From: a bacterium
GTDB taxonomy: Bacteria > Zhuqueibacterota > QNDG01 > JAFGCO01
Assembly (NCBI GenBank): GCA_016932575.1
Contig: JAFGCO010000067.1
Location: forward strand, 251,432 to 315,431
Direction: 5' to 3'
Length of the DNA: 64,000 nt
In this document: one piece after another, positions 29,201-38,303 of the stretch
How positions within the stretch are numbered: position 1 is the first letter of the stretch
Layout: each line of letters opens with the position of its first letter
Program-made: the position numbers and the translations under genes
Notes under the pieces: generated by a model
Seen by the model: only the letters and a program-made list of their open reading frames with translations
Told to the model about the DNA's origin: nothing
The model's database searches: none

Positions 29201-31144
29201 TCATTCCTGAACAGCATCTCGAATCGCTTGAAGAAGTTCAGGCAAAGTGTAAGGTTTCTGTAAAAATTGATACCCCTTTTGTCGGATCAGCGGCCACTGC
29301 GATTTATGATCCATATAACCGCTGCAAAGCAATATTCGAATGTTTTTGTTGCGTTTTTTTAGCTCATCAGCCAGCTCAATACCCGTTTGATCCGCCAGTA
29401 CCACATCGCTAAATATCAGATCAAACCGGCCCTTTTCATTTTCAAACACATCCAGTGCTTCCTGCACACTCCTGGTAGGGAATACCTGATAGCCGCATTT
29501 TTTTATCGCGCGTGCAGTGAATTCCCGAACCTTGTCCTCATCTTCGACGAGAAGCACCCTTTCTCCGGTACCGTAAAGTGTGTCGACAGTAATTCCTTCT
29601 CCTTCTTCTGATTCATACTCTTCATCAGCAACCGGAAAATAAATAATAAATTCGCTCCCTTCACCCGGAGTGCTCTCCACGGTAATCCATCCTTCATGCT
29701 GCTTGACAATACCATATACAACGCTTAATCCCAATCCCGTCCCTTTATGTCCCTCTTTGGTCGTAAAAAAAGGTTCGAAAATTCTCGCCAGGGTTGTTTT
29801 GTCCATACCAATGCCCGTATCCGATATAGAAAAACTGACAAAATTTCCGGCTCTTGCTTCCGGCATGGTTTGACGAATATCCATATCAAACGTAACATTT
29901 TTCGTCATCATCTTAAGTGCGCCCCCCTGCGGCATGGCATCTCTTGCATTCAGAGCGAGATTCATAATAACCTGCTCGATATTTCCGGAATCCGCACGGA
30001 TCATTTGTGTGTCTGGAGACAATACGGTTTTAATTTCAATGTCCTCTCCTATGAGACGGTGGAGCATTTTCAAGAGGTTATCAATACTTTGATTCAAATT
30101 GATGGTCGTAAATTCCATGAGATGCTTGCGGCTGAACAGCAGCAGTTGACGAATCAATCCGGCAGCCCTAAGTGCCGCTTGCCTGATTTCTTCCAGTTCC
30201 CGGATAATGGTGTCTCCGTCTCCTGCTTTCATCAGGGCGACATCCGAGCTGACCTGAATGGCTGTCATTAAATTATTAAAATCATGTGCCACTCCTCCGG
30301 CCAACGTGCCAATGGCCTCCATTTTCTGTGCCTGAAAAAGCTGGGCACGCATTCTCTCACGCTCTTCCTCGGCTCGTTTCTTTTCAGAAACATCCCGAAT
30401 ATTACATTGAATTACCCAATGATCATTGGCCAAATAACTGTTGCAGTTCATTTCAATATTTACATGTTCGCTGCCTTTTGTCCGTAAAACCATGCCTTCA
30501 CAATAAACCTGGCCTTCTTCCTTAAATTTTTCGAATGCTTTGTTAAATGCGGCCTGATCCTGAAAAATACCAACCTCCCAAAGTTCCTTGCCCAAAATTT
30601 CACGACGGCTGCATGAAAGCAGCCTGGACATAAACGGATTGACATCCGTAATTTTTTTCGATTCGGCATCAATCAGTAATATGCCCTCCTGTGCAGACTC
30701 AAACAACCGGCGGTATCGTATTTCAGAAGCCTGCAATGCCTGCACCGCGGACTTTCGTTCTCGCATAGCATTTGCTTTTTCAAGAGCACCCTTGATGGCT
30801 TCCGGAAGACGAACCATTCGATCTTTTATAATATAATCAGACGCGCCGGCTTTTATACAGTCAACCGCGGTTTCCTCATTAATGGCTCCGGTTAAAACAA
30901 TAAACGGGATATCCGGAGCCTGATTTCTGACAAATTGGAGTGCCTCCATTCCGTCCAGATTCGGAAGACGATAATCAGACAATACAAGATCCGGAGGATT
31001 GTTTTTTATTTCATCAAAAAACGCCTTTTTTGTTTCAACGCGTTTGATAATAAAGGACATGCCGGCATTCTTTAAGCAATGCTCAACCAACAGGGCATCT
31101 GACTGGTTGTCCTCGAGAATAATAATTTTAATCTGCCCTGTCAT
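29201..31144 (-). CDS. Hybrid sensor histidine kinase (REC-PAS-HisKA-HATPase-REC)
   Basis: 647 residues, no membrane segment, so cytosolic. An N-terminal receiver (about 5-125) with phospho-acceptor D57 (LVLSDYRLP), PAS domain (about 140-265, YRRLFESAQEGILLIDAE), HisKA with GGVAHDFNNLM (His near 290), HATPase with NLALNARDAMPQGG, DTGIGMD and GTGLGLSVV, and a second receiver with LIFSDVVLAD and the conserved Lys in FLQKPYT. The two receivers suggest input from another kinase and intramolecular relay. It starts with GGAGAAGGC ATG, 53 bases after the membrane kinase gene, so it is probably in one unit with it. Signal unknown. Confidence 0.93.
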   Translation of the reverse strand: MTGQIKIIILEDNQSDALLVEHCLKNAGMSFIIKRVETKKAFFDEIKNNPPDLVLSDYRLPNLDGMEALQFVRNQAPDIPFIVLTGAINEETAVDCIKAGASDYIIKDRMVRLPEAIKGALEKANAMRERKSAVQALQASEIRYRRLFESAQEGILLIDAESKKITDVNPFMSRLLSCSRREILGKELWEVGIFQDQAAFNKAFEKFKEEGQVYCEGMVLRTKGSEHVNIEMNCNSYLANDHWVIQCNIRDVSEKKRAEEERERMRAQLFQAQKMEAIGTLAGGVAHDFNNLMTAIQVSSDVALMKAGDGDTIIRELEEIRQAALRAAGLIRQLLLFSRKHLMEFTTINLNQSIDNLLKMLHRLIGEDIEIKTVLSPDTQMIRADSGNIEQVIMNLALNARDAMPQGGALKMMTKNVTFDMDIRQTMPEARAGNFVSFSISDTGIGMDKTTLARIFEPFFTTKEGHKGTGLGLSVVYGIVKQHEGWITVESTPGEGSEFIIYFPVADEEYESEEGEGITVDTLYGTGERVLLVEDEDKVREFTARAIKKCGYQVFPTRSVQEALDVFENEKGRFDLIFSDVVLADQTGIELADELKKRNKNIRILLCSGYMDHKSQWPLIRQKGYQFLQKPYTLPELLQAIRDAVQE

Positions 31145-31197
31145 GCCTTCTCCACAGGCTTACATAGATGTTCATAAAAAAACGATCAATACAGCCC

Positions 31198-33054
31198 TCA
31201 CTGAATCTGATCTTCAGTCTCATGATAAATCGTCTCATATGATAGCGATGAATATTCATTTTCCTTTTTTAATGTAAAGTAAACAGTGGTTCCTTTTCCT
31301 ATTTCCGATGCCACCCATATTTGGCCGTGATGCTGCTCAACAATTTTTTTACAGATCGGCAGACCAATGCCGGTACCTGTATCTTTCTTGTTCTTGTTGA
31401 GTTTTTGAAATATTCCAAAAATCAGCTGGTGGTATTCCCGGGCAATGCCAATTCCGTTATCCTGCACCCCAATTCGCCAGTTCTCATCATTTTGATCCGA
31501 AAAAATATGAATACGAACAGGATCGGAACGTCGATAAGCCAATGCATTGAGAATTAAATTTTTAAAAAGCAGCTCCAATTTTGCTTCTTCTCCAAACACC
31601 TGAGGCAGATGACCGATGTGAATATCGGCGCCATTTTCTGAAACAGACTCATGCAAAGATACAATGACTCGCTGAATAATGACTTTCAGTGATATTTGCT
31701 GCCTTGTTTGCCAGATTTTGCCAACACGCGTATAAACCAGGAAATCATTGATCAGGCGGTGCATCCGGTCCGCGCCCTCTACAGCAAACTGTATGTATTC
31801 ATGGGCCCTTTGGTCCAGCTTGTTTTTATATCGCCTGGCCAGAAGCTGGACATAACTGCTGACGGATCGCAGCGGCTCCTGCAGATGATGAGAAGTCACA
31901 TTCACAAATTGTTCCAGTTCCAGCGTGTAGTGTTTCAGTTGCTCTGATGACTGTTTGAGCTGTTTTTCCGCTGCCTTACGCGCTGTAATATCGATCAGCG
32001 TCCCCTGAATAGCCGGCAAATTGTCTAAAAGAATATATCCAAAAAAAGATTGAATATCAACTACCGTTCCATTATTTTGAACACCCCGAAATTCCAATTG
32101 CTTATGATCCGATTCCCTGATCTGGGCTTGACTGATTTCATTCACAATAAAATTCCGTTCATCGGGAAATATAAATAGGCTCCATGGTGTTCCCAATACA
32201 TCAAACCGATTGTTGTATCCGAATATTTCGGCAAACCGTTGATTGCAAAATCGGATTAAATGATCCTGGATAATACAAATGCCCACCAAAGAATTATCAA
32301 CAAGCTCCCGATATTTCTTCTCACTTTCTTCCAGGGCTTTCTTTCGAAGCGCACTTTCAACGACTTCATTGGTAAGCGAAGCCGTCATGAGTATAACAAT
32401 CCCCATATATCCATATTCGATCATATATAAAAACTGATAATACCCCTGGTGCACTGATGCATCATTAATCAATCCAATGCAAAAAATCAATCCTGCGCCT
32501 ATCATGTTTTTGGCTTTGCGTTTGTCTCCAAACCGAAGCTCATGAATTGTCATATAAAACATATAGACAAACACCATCACACCCATAAAACTCAATAACT
32601 CAATGGCGATACCGGGCTCAACCTCATAATAGACGATATTGTTTCCCCATGGCAACACGATACTTTTTATTGCCGGCTTGTCCATTTGAAAAGTCCAGTG
32701 ACTCCTGTCCAGTAAAACATATAAAGCAGATATGATAAAAAATCTTGAGAAAAAATTCCGGATGATCTTTTCCTTGACATTCAGATAATCAACAACAAAC
32801 CATAAAAATGTGGTCCCGTTCAAGGTCAGCATGACAACCTGGCCACGCTGAAAGGGGATCCCCTGCTGTAAAGAATTGGCATTATACATGCCCACACAAT
32901 AAACGCCATAAAGAGCCATGCCAAAGCAGCTAATCGCAAAAGTTAAATCTTCATGATATAGTTTATACCTTCGGAAATAGAGGAGCAGATGATACACACC
33001 AACAAAAAGGGTCACTATCACCATGACAAATGTGGGGATTGAATACGCGTTCAT
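31198..33054 (-). CDS. Membrane sensor histidine kinase of phytochrome-like HisKA type
   Basis: 618 residues. The N-terminal about 235 residues hold some seven hydrophobic helices (for example FVMVIVTLFVGVYHLLLYF and VVMLTLNGTTFLWFVV). Then a PAS domain (about 245-365, YRELVDNSLVGICII), a HisKA of the type seen in bacteriophytochromes (SHHLQEPLRSVSSYVQLL, His near 400), and HATPase with NLILNALAYR, DNGIGIA and GTGIGLPICKK. Kinases with SH(D/H)LQEPLR usually phosphorylate short Rcp1-type receivers, and one is encoded directly upstream (33220-33693). The membrane sensor part has no named ligand-binding family that I can assign. The ribosome site is weak. Confidence 0.92.
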   Translation of the reverse strand: MNAYSIPTFVMVIVTLFVGVYHLLLYFRRYKLYHEDLTFAISCFGMALYGVYCVGMYNANSLQQGIPFQRGQVVMLTLNGTTFLWFVVDYLNVKEKIIRNFFSRFFIISALYVLLDRSHWTFQMDKPAIKSIVLPWGNNIVYYEVEPGIAIELLSFMGVMVFVYMFYMTIHELRFGDKRKAKNMIGAGLIFCIGLINDASVHQGYYQFLYMIEYGYMGIVILMTASLTNEVVESALRKKALEESEKKYRELVDNSLVGICIIQDHLIRFCNQRFAEIFGYNNRFDVLGTPWSLFIFPDERNFIVNEISQAQIRESDHKQLEFRGVQNNGTVVDIQSFFGYILLDNLPAIQGTLIDITARKAAEKQLKQSSEQLKHYTLELEQFVNVTSHHLQEPLRSVSSYVQLLARRYKNKLDQRAHEYIQFAVEGADRMHRLINDFLVYTRVGKIWQTRQQISLKVIIQRVIVSLHESVSENGADIHIGHLPQVFGEEAKLELLFKNLILNALAYRRSDPVRIHIFSDQNDENWRIGVQDNGIGIAREYHQLIFGIFQKLNKNKKDTGTGIGLPICKKIVEQHHGQIWVASEIGKGTTVYFTLKKENEYSSLSYETIYHETEDQIQ

Positions 33055-33219
33055 TGATAAATTCGTTTTTCTGAATAAAAAATCAATAGACCACTTAAAA
33101 TATCTGAAAAAGATATTTATCTGTCAATATTATATTTAACTTCTGCAGCGTTTATTCTGAAGATCCGGAGAGGTCGATAGCATAAACGGATTTTCAACTC
33201 AGATATTTAAGGCAGATCC

Positions 33220-33693
33220 TTACAGATTTTGTTCATTATCCGAATTTTTAACTTTGGGAAGCGCCACTATCGTAAACCAGAATGACTTGATATTCTGAAC
33301 CACTTCAATGAAATTATCTAAATCCACAGGTTTGCTGATATAACAGTTGGCATGTAAATTATAGGTCCGAATAATATCATCTTCTGATTTTGATGTAGAA
33401 AGAATAATAACCGGAATATATTTTAAGGCCGAGCTTTCTTTAATCTCTTTTAATACCTGACGTCCATCTTTTTTCGGAAGGTTCAAATCGAGCAAAATGA
33501 AATCGGGCTTTGGAGCATCTTTATATTGACCTTTTTGATTTAAAAATGCGAGCGCTTCCACGCCATCTTCAACAACATTCAGATTACATTCCAGATTGGC
33601 TTCTTTGAAAGCCTCCTCTGTTAGCCGTATGTCTCCCGGATTATCTTCAACCAGCAGAACATTGATTGAATCACCAAATTTTGATTGCACCAT
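33220..33693 (-). CDS. Rcp1-type single-domain response regulator
   Basis: 157 residues, almost all one receiver domain: VLLVEDNPGDIRLTEEAF start, phospho-acceptor D69 in FILLDLNLPKKDG, Thr/Ser switch in VIILSTSKSE, and Lys in YISKPVDLDNF. The 'EDNPGDIRL' and 'LPKKDG' forms mark the Rcp1 group, partners of phytochrome-like histidine kinases. No output domain, so it probably relays phosphate or acts by protein contact, perhaps to the hybrid kinase downstream. Strong ribosome site (AAGGAGGGG). First gene of the signalling set, transcribed from the 33.7-34.2 kb intergenic region. Confidence 0.92.
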   Translation of the reverse strand: MVQSKFGDSINVLLVEDNPGDIRLTEEAFKEANLECNLNVVEDGVEALAFLNQKGQYKDAPKPDFILLDLNLPKKDGRQVLKEIKESSALKYIPVIILSTSKSEDDIIRTYNLHANCYISKPVDLDNFIEVVQNIKSFWFTIVALPKVKNSDNEQNL

Positions 33694-34250
33694 AAATTCC
33701 CTTTCCCCTCCTTAGATTAATGGAACCTTCCCATTGCGATAAAAAGATCTTATTTGGCCGCTAAAAACGTCAATAAAAGAACCTCATCGTAAATAATGGC
33801 GTAACAGTGCAAAAATCTTTCCAAAAAACACATAACAAAACAGATTTTTCAATTGTATGCGTGGAGATCGATTATATTCAACAGATGCTTGATAATAATA
33901 TAAAGTATATCACATATTATACTGATTCCCCCGAGAGAAAACAGTTTTTGTAATTCATTAAAAATAATAGTCTTAAACCGCATATAACTTTAACAATGAA
34001 TTTATATCCGCCGGAAAGCCATAATATTCCTGAAAACAACGAACATCATCATTTGCTCTGCATCTCATTACAAATTGTAATGAAAACAAAAATTCAAATA
34101 CGTAAAAAAGTCATGCTATGTGGTAATAAATATTCAAAAATAAATTAATAAAATTCATTGCGAATACGGACGGAAAAGTTTATCTTAAACATGAACCATA
34201 TTACCCGTTTAAAGGTTATTCAACCGACATATAACCGAAAGCGGAAATTC
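33694..34250. other. Divergent intergenic region with a perfect palindrome
   Basis: 557 AT-rich bases between divergent genes. No gene seen. At 34066-34082 there is a perfect 8-bp-arm palindrome CATTACAA-A-TTGTAATG, of the size of a dimeric repressor site; it is about 170 bases before the inositol-phosphatase start. An in-frame ATG at 34191 would extend that gene, but has no ribosome site. Confidence 0.45.
34066..34082. promoter_or_regulatory. Perfect palindrome, candidate operator
   Basis: CATTACAAATTGTAATG: two 8-base arms around one central base. The TTACA-N3-TGTAA core resembles sites bound by small winged-helix repressors, but no regulator is encoded nearby, and the assignment is inference. 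Confidence 0.35.
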
Positions 34251-35081
34251 ATGGAAAATGCCCGTCAGCTGCTCGTAAAATCCAGAAAAATGGCCCTGGA
34301 GGCCGGTGAAATATTAAGGGACGGATTCGGCCGCCTGAAATCCGGTGATGTGGCCCTGAAAGGATTCGGTGATTATGTGACCGCCATGGATCACGCCTCA
34401 GAAAACCTGATTATCAACGCCATTAAAAAAAGTTATCCGAATCATCGTATATACGCAGAAGAATCCGGTATGGATGATCAAAATTCGGACTACATCTGGC
34501 TGATCGATCCTCTTGACGGCACTGCCAATTATGTGCACGGTATCCCATGGTATTCTGTGTCTATTGCCGTTCAGAAGAAAAATCGTCTGCTGGCAGGTGT
34601 CGTATATCATGTCGAATATAACGAATTGTTCTCCGCTGAACTGGGGCAAGGCGCCTTTTTAAACGGGAAGCCGATCCATGTAAGCCATAGAGAATCTCTG
34701 GACAGAGCCATGCTGGGTACGGGTTTTCCCTGGCGGTCAAAGCCTTACATTGATGCATATGTTAAAACATTTCATCAGATGTTTTTCAATGCTGCGGGCA
34801 TGCGGCGCATGGGCTCCGCAGCCATTGATCTTTCCTATGTGGCATGTGGTCGACTGGACGGATTTTGGGAAATGCATCTAAGACCCTATGATATCGGCGC
34901 GGGCATCCTGTTGACCCAGGAAGCCGGAGGACAAATTACTGATTTTACAGGCGGCTCTACACACCTGAACAGCGGAAATATTGTTGCAGCAAATCCTCTT
35001 GTTCACAGACAACTGTTAGAAGTGACCCGAAAGCATCTTATCAAAGTGCCGGGGATCGACAGCATTCAAGATTGTCAATAA
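34251..35081 (+). CDS. Inositol monophosphatase-family protein
   Basis: 276 residues from ATG 34251, which matches the usual family start (ENARQLLVKSRKMALEAGEIL). Mg2+-dependent sugar-phosphatase fold: EESG (about residue 70), WLIDPLDGTANYVHG (metal and substrate Asp residues), and the second signature near the C-terminus MHLRPYDIGAGILLTQEAGG (where 'WD..AG' is usual, here 'YD..AG'). It hydrolyses inositol phosphate or a related sugar or nucleotide phosphate such as PAP or fructose-1,6-bisphosphate; which one cannot be told. It is followed after 49 bases by the GH3 gene and may be cotranscribed. Cytosolic. Confidence 0.9.
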   Translation: MENARQLLVKSRKMALEAGEILRDGFGRLKSGDVALKGFGDYVTAMDHASENLIINAIKKSYPNHRIYAEESGMDDQNSDYIWLIDPLDGTANYVHGIPWYSVSIAVQKKNRLLAGVVYHVEYNELFSAELGQGAFLNGKPIHVSHRESLDRAMLGTGFPWRSKPYIDAYVKTFHQMFFNAAGMRRMGSAAIDLSYVACGRLDGFWEMHLRPYDIGAGILLTQEAGGQITDFTGGSTHLNSGNIVAANPLVHRQLLEVTRKHLIKVPGIDSIQDCQ

Positions 35082-35130
35082 AACTTGTCAAACCGTATTT
35101 ATCTATTTTTCGCATGTGGAGGACGATCCC

Positions 35131-37782
35131 ATGAAATCCAAACGATTACCATTCAGAATATTCGCAGTCATTTTTACGGTTCAGATACTCATTGCGCAGG
35201 CCAGCGGGATTCCGGACTATAAAAATCCTGCCCTGCCCGTTGAAAAACGAGTGAATGATCTGGTTTCCAGGATGACGCTTGAAGAAAAAATCGGTCAGAT
35301 GATGAACAGGGCCCCTGCTATTTCCCGTCTGGGAGTGCCCAGTTATGACTGGTGGAGCGAATGCCTGCACGGCGTTGCCCGAGCAGGCGTGGCCACTGTT
35401 TTTCCTCAGGCTATTGGTCTGGCGGCCACGTGGAATACGGACCTGATGTTTCAACTGTCCGATGTCATTTCAACAGAAGCGCGGGCCAAGCATCACGAAT
35501 TTTTACGCAAAGGCGAGCACGGAAGAAACAAGGGGCTCACCATGTGGAGCCCCAACGTCAATATCTTCAGAGATCCGCGATGGGGCCGCGGCCAGGAAAC
35601 ATACGGGGAAGATCCCTATCTCACGTCCTGCATGGGTGTTGCATTTGTTAAGGGATTGCAGGGAAGCGATACCCGCTATTTCAAGTTGATCGCCACACCG
35701 AAACACTATGCGGTACACAGCGGCCCGGAACCGGAGCGTCACGAATTTAATGCGGTGACATCTGCACGTTCGTTATACGATACCTATCTGCCTGCATTCG
35801 AAGCCTGTGTGAGAGAAGGCGGCGCCTATTCCATCATGTGTGCGTATAACCGGACACTCGGAAAAGCCTGCTGTGGAAGTCCTCCGCTGATGCAAAAAAT
35901 TCTGAGGGAAATCTGGGGCTTCGATGGTTATGTAGTGTCGGATTGCGGGGCAGTCAATGACATTCATGCAAATCACCACCTTGTTGAAACCCGGCCAGAA
36001 GCCGCTGCACAGGCTGTCAAATCCGGAACAGATTTAAATTGCGGGTGGGCATATCAGGCACTCGAAGAAGCCATCGGTTTGGGATTCATTTCCGAAGCAG
36101 ACCTGGATAAAGCCTTAATCCGGCTATTTACAGCCCGCATGAAATTGGGCATGCTTGATCCTCCCGATACTGTACCTTACGCACAAATCCCCTATTTTAA
36201 AAACAACTGCACTGAACATCAAGCCCTTGCACTGCAAACATCGCGGGAGTCTCTGGTTCTTTTGAAAAATGACAACGGATTTTTACCATTACCCCGAACC
36301 CTGGATACCATCGCAGTCATTGGTCCGAATGCGGACCGCGTTTCTGTTCTGCTGGGAAATTACAACGGCACACCCTCGAATCCCATCACAATTCTTGAAG
36401 GTGTTCGGAAAAAAGCAGGAGACGTAACTGCAGTATTGCACGAGAAAGGATGCAATCTCGCGGGCGAGTTTGATCTCTTTCAATCCATTCCGGAACATGT
36501 TCTCAGTTATCAGGGCAAAACCGGCATTCAGGCCGAGTATTTCACCAATCCCGATTGTTTGGGCAAGCCTGATATAAAACGCATAGAATCCGAGGTGAAC
36601 TATCACTGGTGGCGTCGTCATGGATTTCCGGATCTCGGAAGCGAAACATTTTCTATCCGATGGACCGGCTCGCTCACTCCGGATATAACCGGCAAATATA
36701 TTCTCTCTGTGCTGGGAAACAGGAATATCAGGCTCTTCCTGGACGATGATAAAATCATTGATCATTTTACTGAAGGCCGGCCTGAGCGGCAGCAAGTGGA
36801 AATCCCTCTGCAAGCAGGCAAAAAGGTTCAGATCCGTCTGGAATACACTCAGGGATCGCAGTTCCCGTTTGTCCATCTGGCATGGGCCGCATCCGATGAG
36901 ACGGCCCATAAACGGGCAGTGCGGCTGGCAGAAAAATCGGATGTCGTACTCTTTGCAGGAGGCATTTCTCCCGATCTGGAAGGAGAAGAAATGAACGTGC
37001 CTTTCGAAGGTTTTAAAGGCGGGGACCGGACCCGGATCGATCTGCCGGATGTACAGCAACGACTATTAAAGGATCTCCATCAAACCGGAACGCCCGTGGT
37101 GCTTATCATCAACAGCGGGAGCGCAATAGCCGTGAACTGGGCCCAAGAAAATCTGGCGGCCATTCTGCAGGCCTGGTATCCCGGTCAGTCTGGAGGTGCA
37201 GCCGTAGCCGATGTGTTATTTGGGGATTATAATCCGGCTGGCCGTCTGCCGGTGACTTTTTATCGATCCGTGGACCAGCTTCCTCCCTTTGAGGATTATT
37301 CCATGACCGGCCACACCTACCGCTATTTTCAGGGCGATCCGCTCTACGCATTCGGATACGGATTAAGCTATACGCATTTTAAATACGATCACTTCACTGT
37401 TCCTGAAGAACTGAAAACTGGCGATTCGATAACACTCACAGTGCATGTGCAGAATGCTGGAAACAGGGCAGGGGATGAAGTGGTTCAATTGTATGTGAAG
37501 GACACTGATGCCTCGGTGCCGGTGCCGATATGGTCCCTGCAGGGATTTGAGCGCGTGCATCTGTATCCGGGGCAAACCAAGATCCTGGCATTCTCCCTGT
37601 TACCCAGGCAGCTTTCCGTTATTACTGATGATCTAAAACGGGTGGTCGAGCCCGGTGAATTCATCCTCGCCGTCGGCGGCGGCCTGCCGGGGCAGCAAGG
37701 AGAAACCACGGAGGTGATCACAAAATCCCTCATCCTCAAGGGGAATCCGAAGGTTCTGGAAACGCTGTATTGGGAGGGATAA
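35131..37782 (+). CDS. Secreted GH3 glycoside hydrolase with PA14 insert, beta-xylosidase type
   Basis: 883 residues from ATG 35131 (GGAGGA 8 bases upstream; an earlier GTG overlaps that site). Signal peptide FRIFAVIFTVQILIAQASG. GH3 N-terminal barrel with SYDWWSECLHGVARAG, FPQAIGLAATW and KHYAVHSGPEPERH, and the nucleophile D271 in VVSDCGAV. The C-terminal sandwich holds GEEMNVPFEGFKGGDRTRIDLP, the form typical of GH3 xylan 1,4-beta-xylosidases. A PA14 domain (about 455-590, IQAEYFTNPDCLG) is inserted, and an FN3-like domain ends the protein. It releases terminal xylose or glucose from oligosaccharides. No FlgD-like tail, unlike the other secreted proteins here. The stop codon directly abuts a truncated sigma-factor gene on the opposite strand, a likely recombination boundary. 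Confidence 0.93.
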   Translation: MKSKRLPFRIFAVIFTVQILIAQASGIPDYKNPALPVEKRVNDLVSRMTLEEKIGQMMNRAPAISRLGVPSYDWWSECLHGVARAGVATVFPQAIGLAATWNTDLMFQLSDVISTEARAKHHEFLRKGEHGRNKGLTMWSPNVNIFRDPRWGRGQETYGEDPYLTSCMGVAFVKGLQGSDTRYFKLIATPKHYAVHSGPEPERHEFNAVTSARSLYDTYLPAFEACVREGGAYSIMCAYNRTLGKACCGSPPLMQKILREIWGFDGYVVSDCGAVNDIHANHHLVETRPEAAAQAVKSGTDLNCGWAYQALEEAIGLGFISEADLDKALIRLFTARMKLGMLDPPDTVPYAQIPYFKNNCTEHQALALQTSRESLVLLKNDNGFLPLPRTLDTIAVIGPNADRVSVLLGNYNGTPSNPITILEGVRKKAGDVTAVLHEKGCNLAGEFDLFQSIPEHVLSYQGKTGIQAEYFTNPDCLGKPDIKRIESEVNYHWWRRHGFPDLGSETFSIRWTGSLTPDITGKYILSVLGNRNIRLFLDDDKIIDHFTEGRPERQQVEIPLQAGKKVQIRLEYTQGSQFPFVHLAWAASDETAHKRAVRLAEKSDVVLFAGGISPDLEGEEMNVPFEGFKGGDRTRIDLPDVQQRLLKDLHQTGTPVVLIINSGSAIAVNWAQENLAAILQAWYPGQSGGAAVADVLFGDYNPAGRLPVTFYRSVDQLPPFEDYSMTGHTYRYFQGDPLYAFGYGLSYTHFKYDHFTVPEELKTGDSITLTVHVQNAGNRAGDEVVQLYVKDTDASVPVPIWSLQGFERVHLYPGQTKILAFSLLPRQLSVITDDLKRVVEPGEFILAVGGGLPGQQGETTEVITKSLILKGNPKVLETLYWEG

Positions 37783-37995
37783 ATGCAGAACTGTCCGCGA
37801 GGCAATCGTATAAATCCAGGTAGAAAGGGAAGAACGTCCTTCAAAGGTGGGAAGGCTCCTGAGTATCTCCAGCCAGGCTTCCTGGGTTGCATCTTCAACA
37901 CTGACCCGATTCAAGTTCATCCGATGGGCGATACTCGAAACGAGCGGTCCATATTGCTCAACAATTTGCGGGGGAGACAAAGATGTGGATTTCAT
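37783..37995 (-). pseudogene. ECF sigma factor, 3' truncated (region 2 only)
   Basis: From ATG 37995 the minus strand encodes about 70 residues that are plainly sigma-70 region 2: IVEQYGPLVSSIAHRMN, VEDATQEAWLEILRSL, FEGRSSLSTWIYTIASRTVL. At 37783 the frame runs straight into antisense of the GH3 gene (to a stop at 37633), so region 2.4 is cut and region 4, needed for -35 recognition, is gone. The gene probably lost its 3' part when the GH3-side DNA was joined here. It follows a 46-residue membrane protein gene by 15 bases. A functional region-2 fragment is possible but unlikely. Confidence 0.8.
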
Positions 37996-38010
37996 ATTCC
38001 GCGTCCGGAA

Positions 38011-38151
38011 CTAATTCAACCGCCAAAACACAACCGCAAAAAGAAAATAGATGGGGGCTTTATCTGCATCGTTCATAATAACACTGATAATTCCCATAAT
38101 CAGTGACAGAATCATAAAAACCGCTGAAATCAAATGCCAGCCAATTTTCAT
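38011..38151 (-). CDS. Small two-helix membrane protein upstream of the truncated sigma gene
   Basis: 46 codons, ATG at 38151: two hydrophobic segments, LISAVFMILSLIMGIISVIM and IYFLFAVVFWRLN, joined by a short polar loop NDADKAP. The stop is 15 bases before the sigma-factor ATG, so the two likely formed one operon. No family recognised; it may have been a membrane partner of the sigma factor or simply a small membrane protein. The ribosome site AAGGA is 11 bases from the ATG, a loose fit. Confidence 0.5.
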   Translation of the reverse strand: MKIGWHLISAVFMILSLIMGIISVIMNDADKAPIYFLFAVVFWRLN

Positions 38152-38303
38152 TGTCTGTAAATCCTTATAATGATCAATCCGGGTATTACAACCCAGATGA
38201 TTTGCTCTATCATGACTGCCTGATAAAAGATGAATTTGATTAAAGCAAAGAAAGCATCAGGTCAATTTCAGTACATTATTAAAATTTTTTCGGTACATGA
38301 CCA

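Noticed and set aside
36289-37059. 256-codon minus-strand ORF
   Set aside because: Antisense to the GH3 gene, low-information peptide; a shadow.
37633-37782. C-terminal extension of the sigma fragment
   Set aside because: This part of the frame is antisense GH3 coding sequence and not sigma protein.
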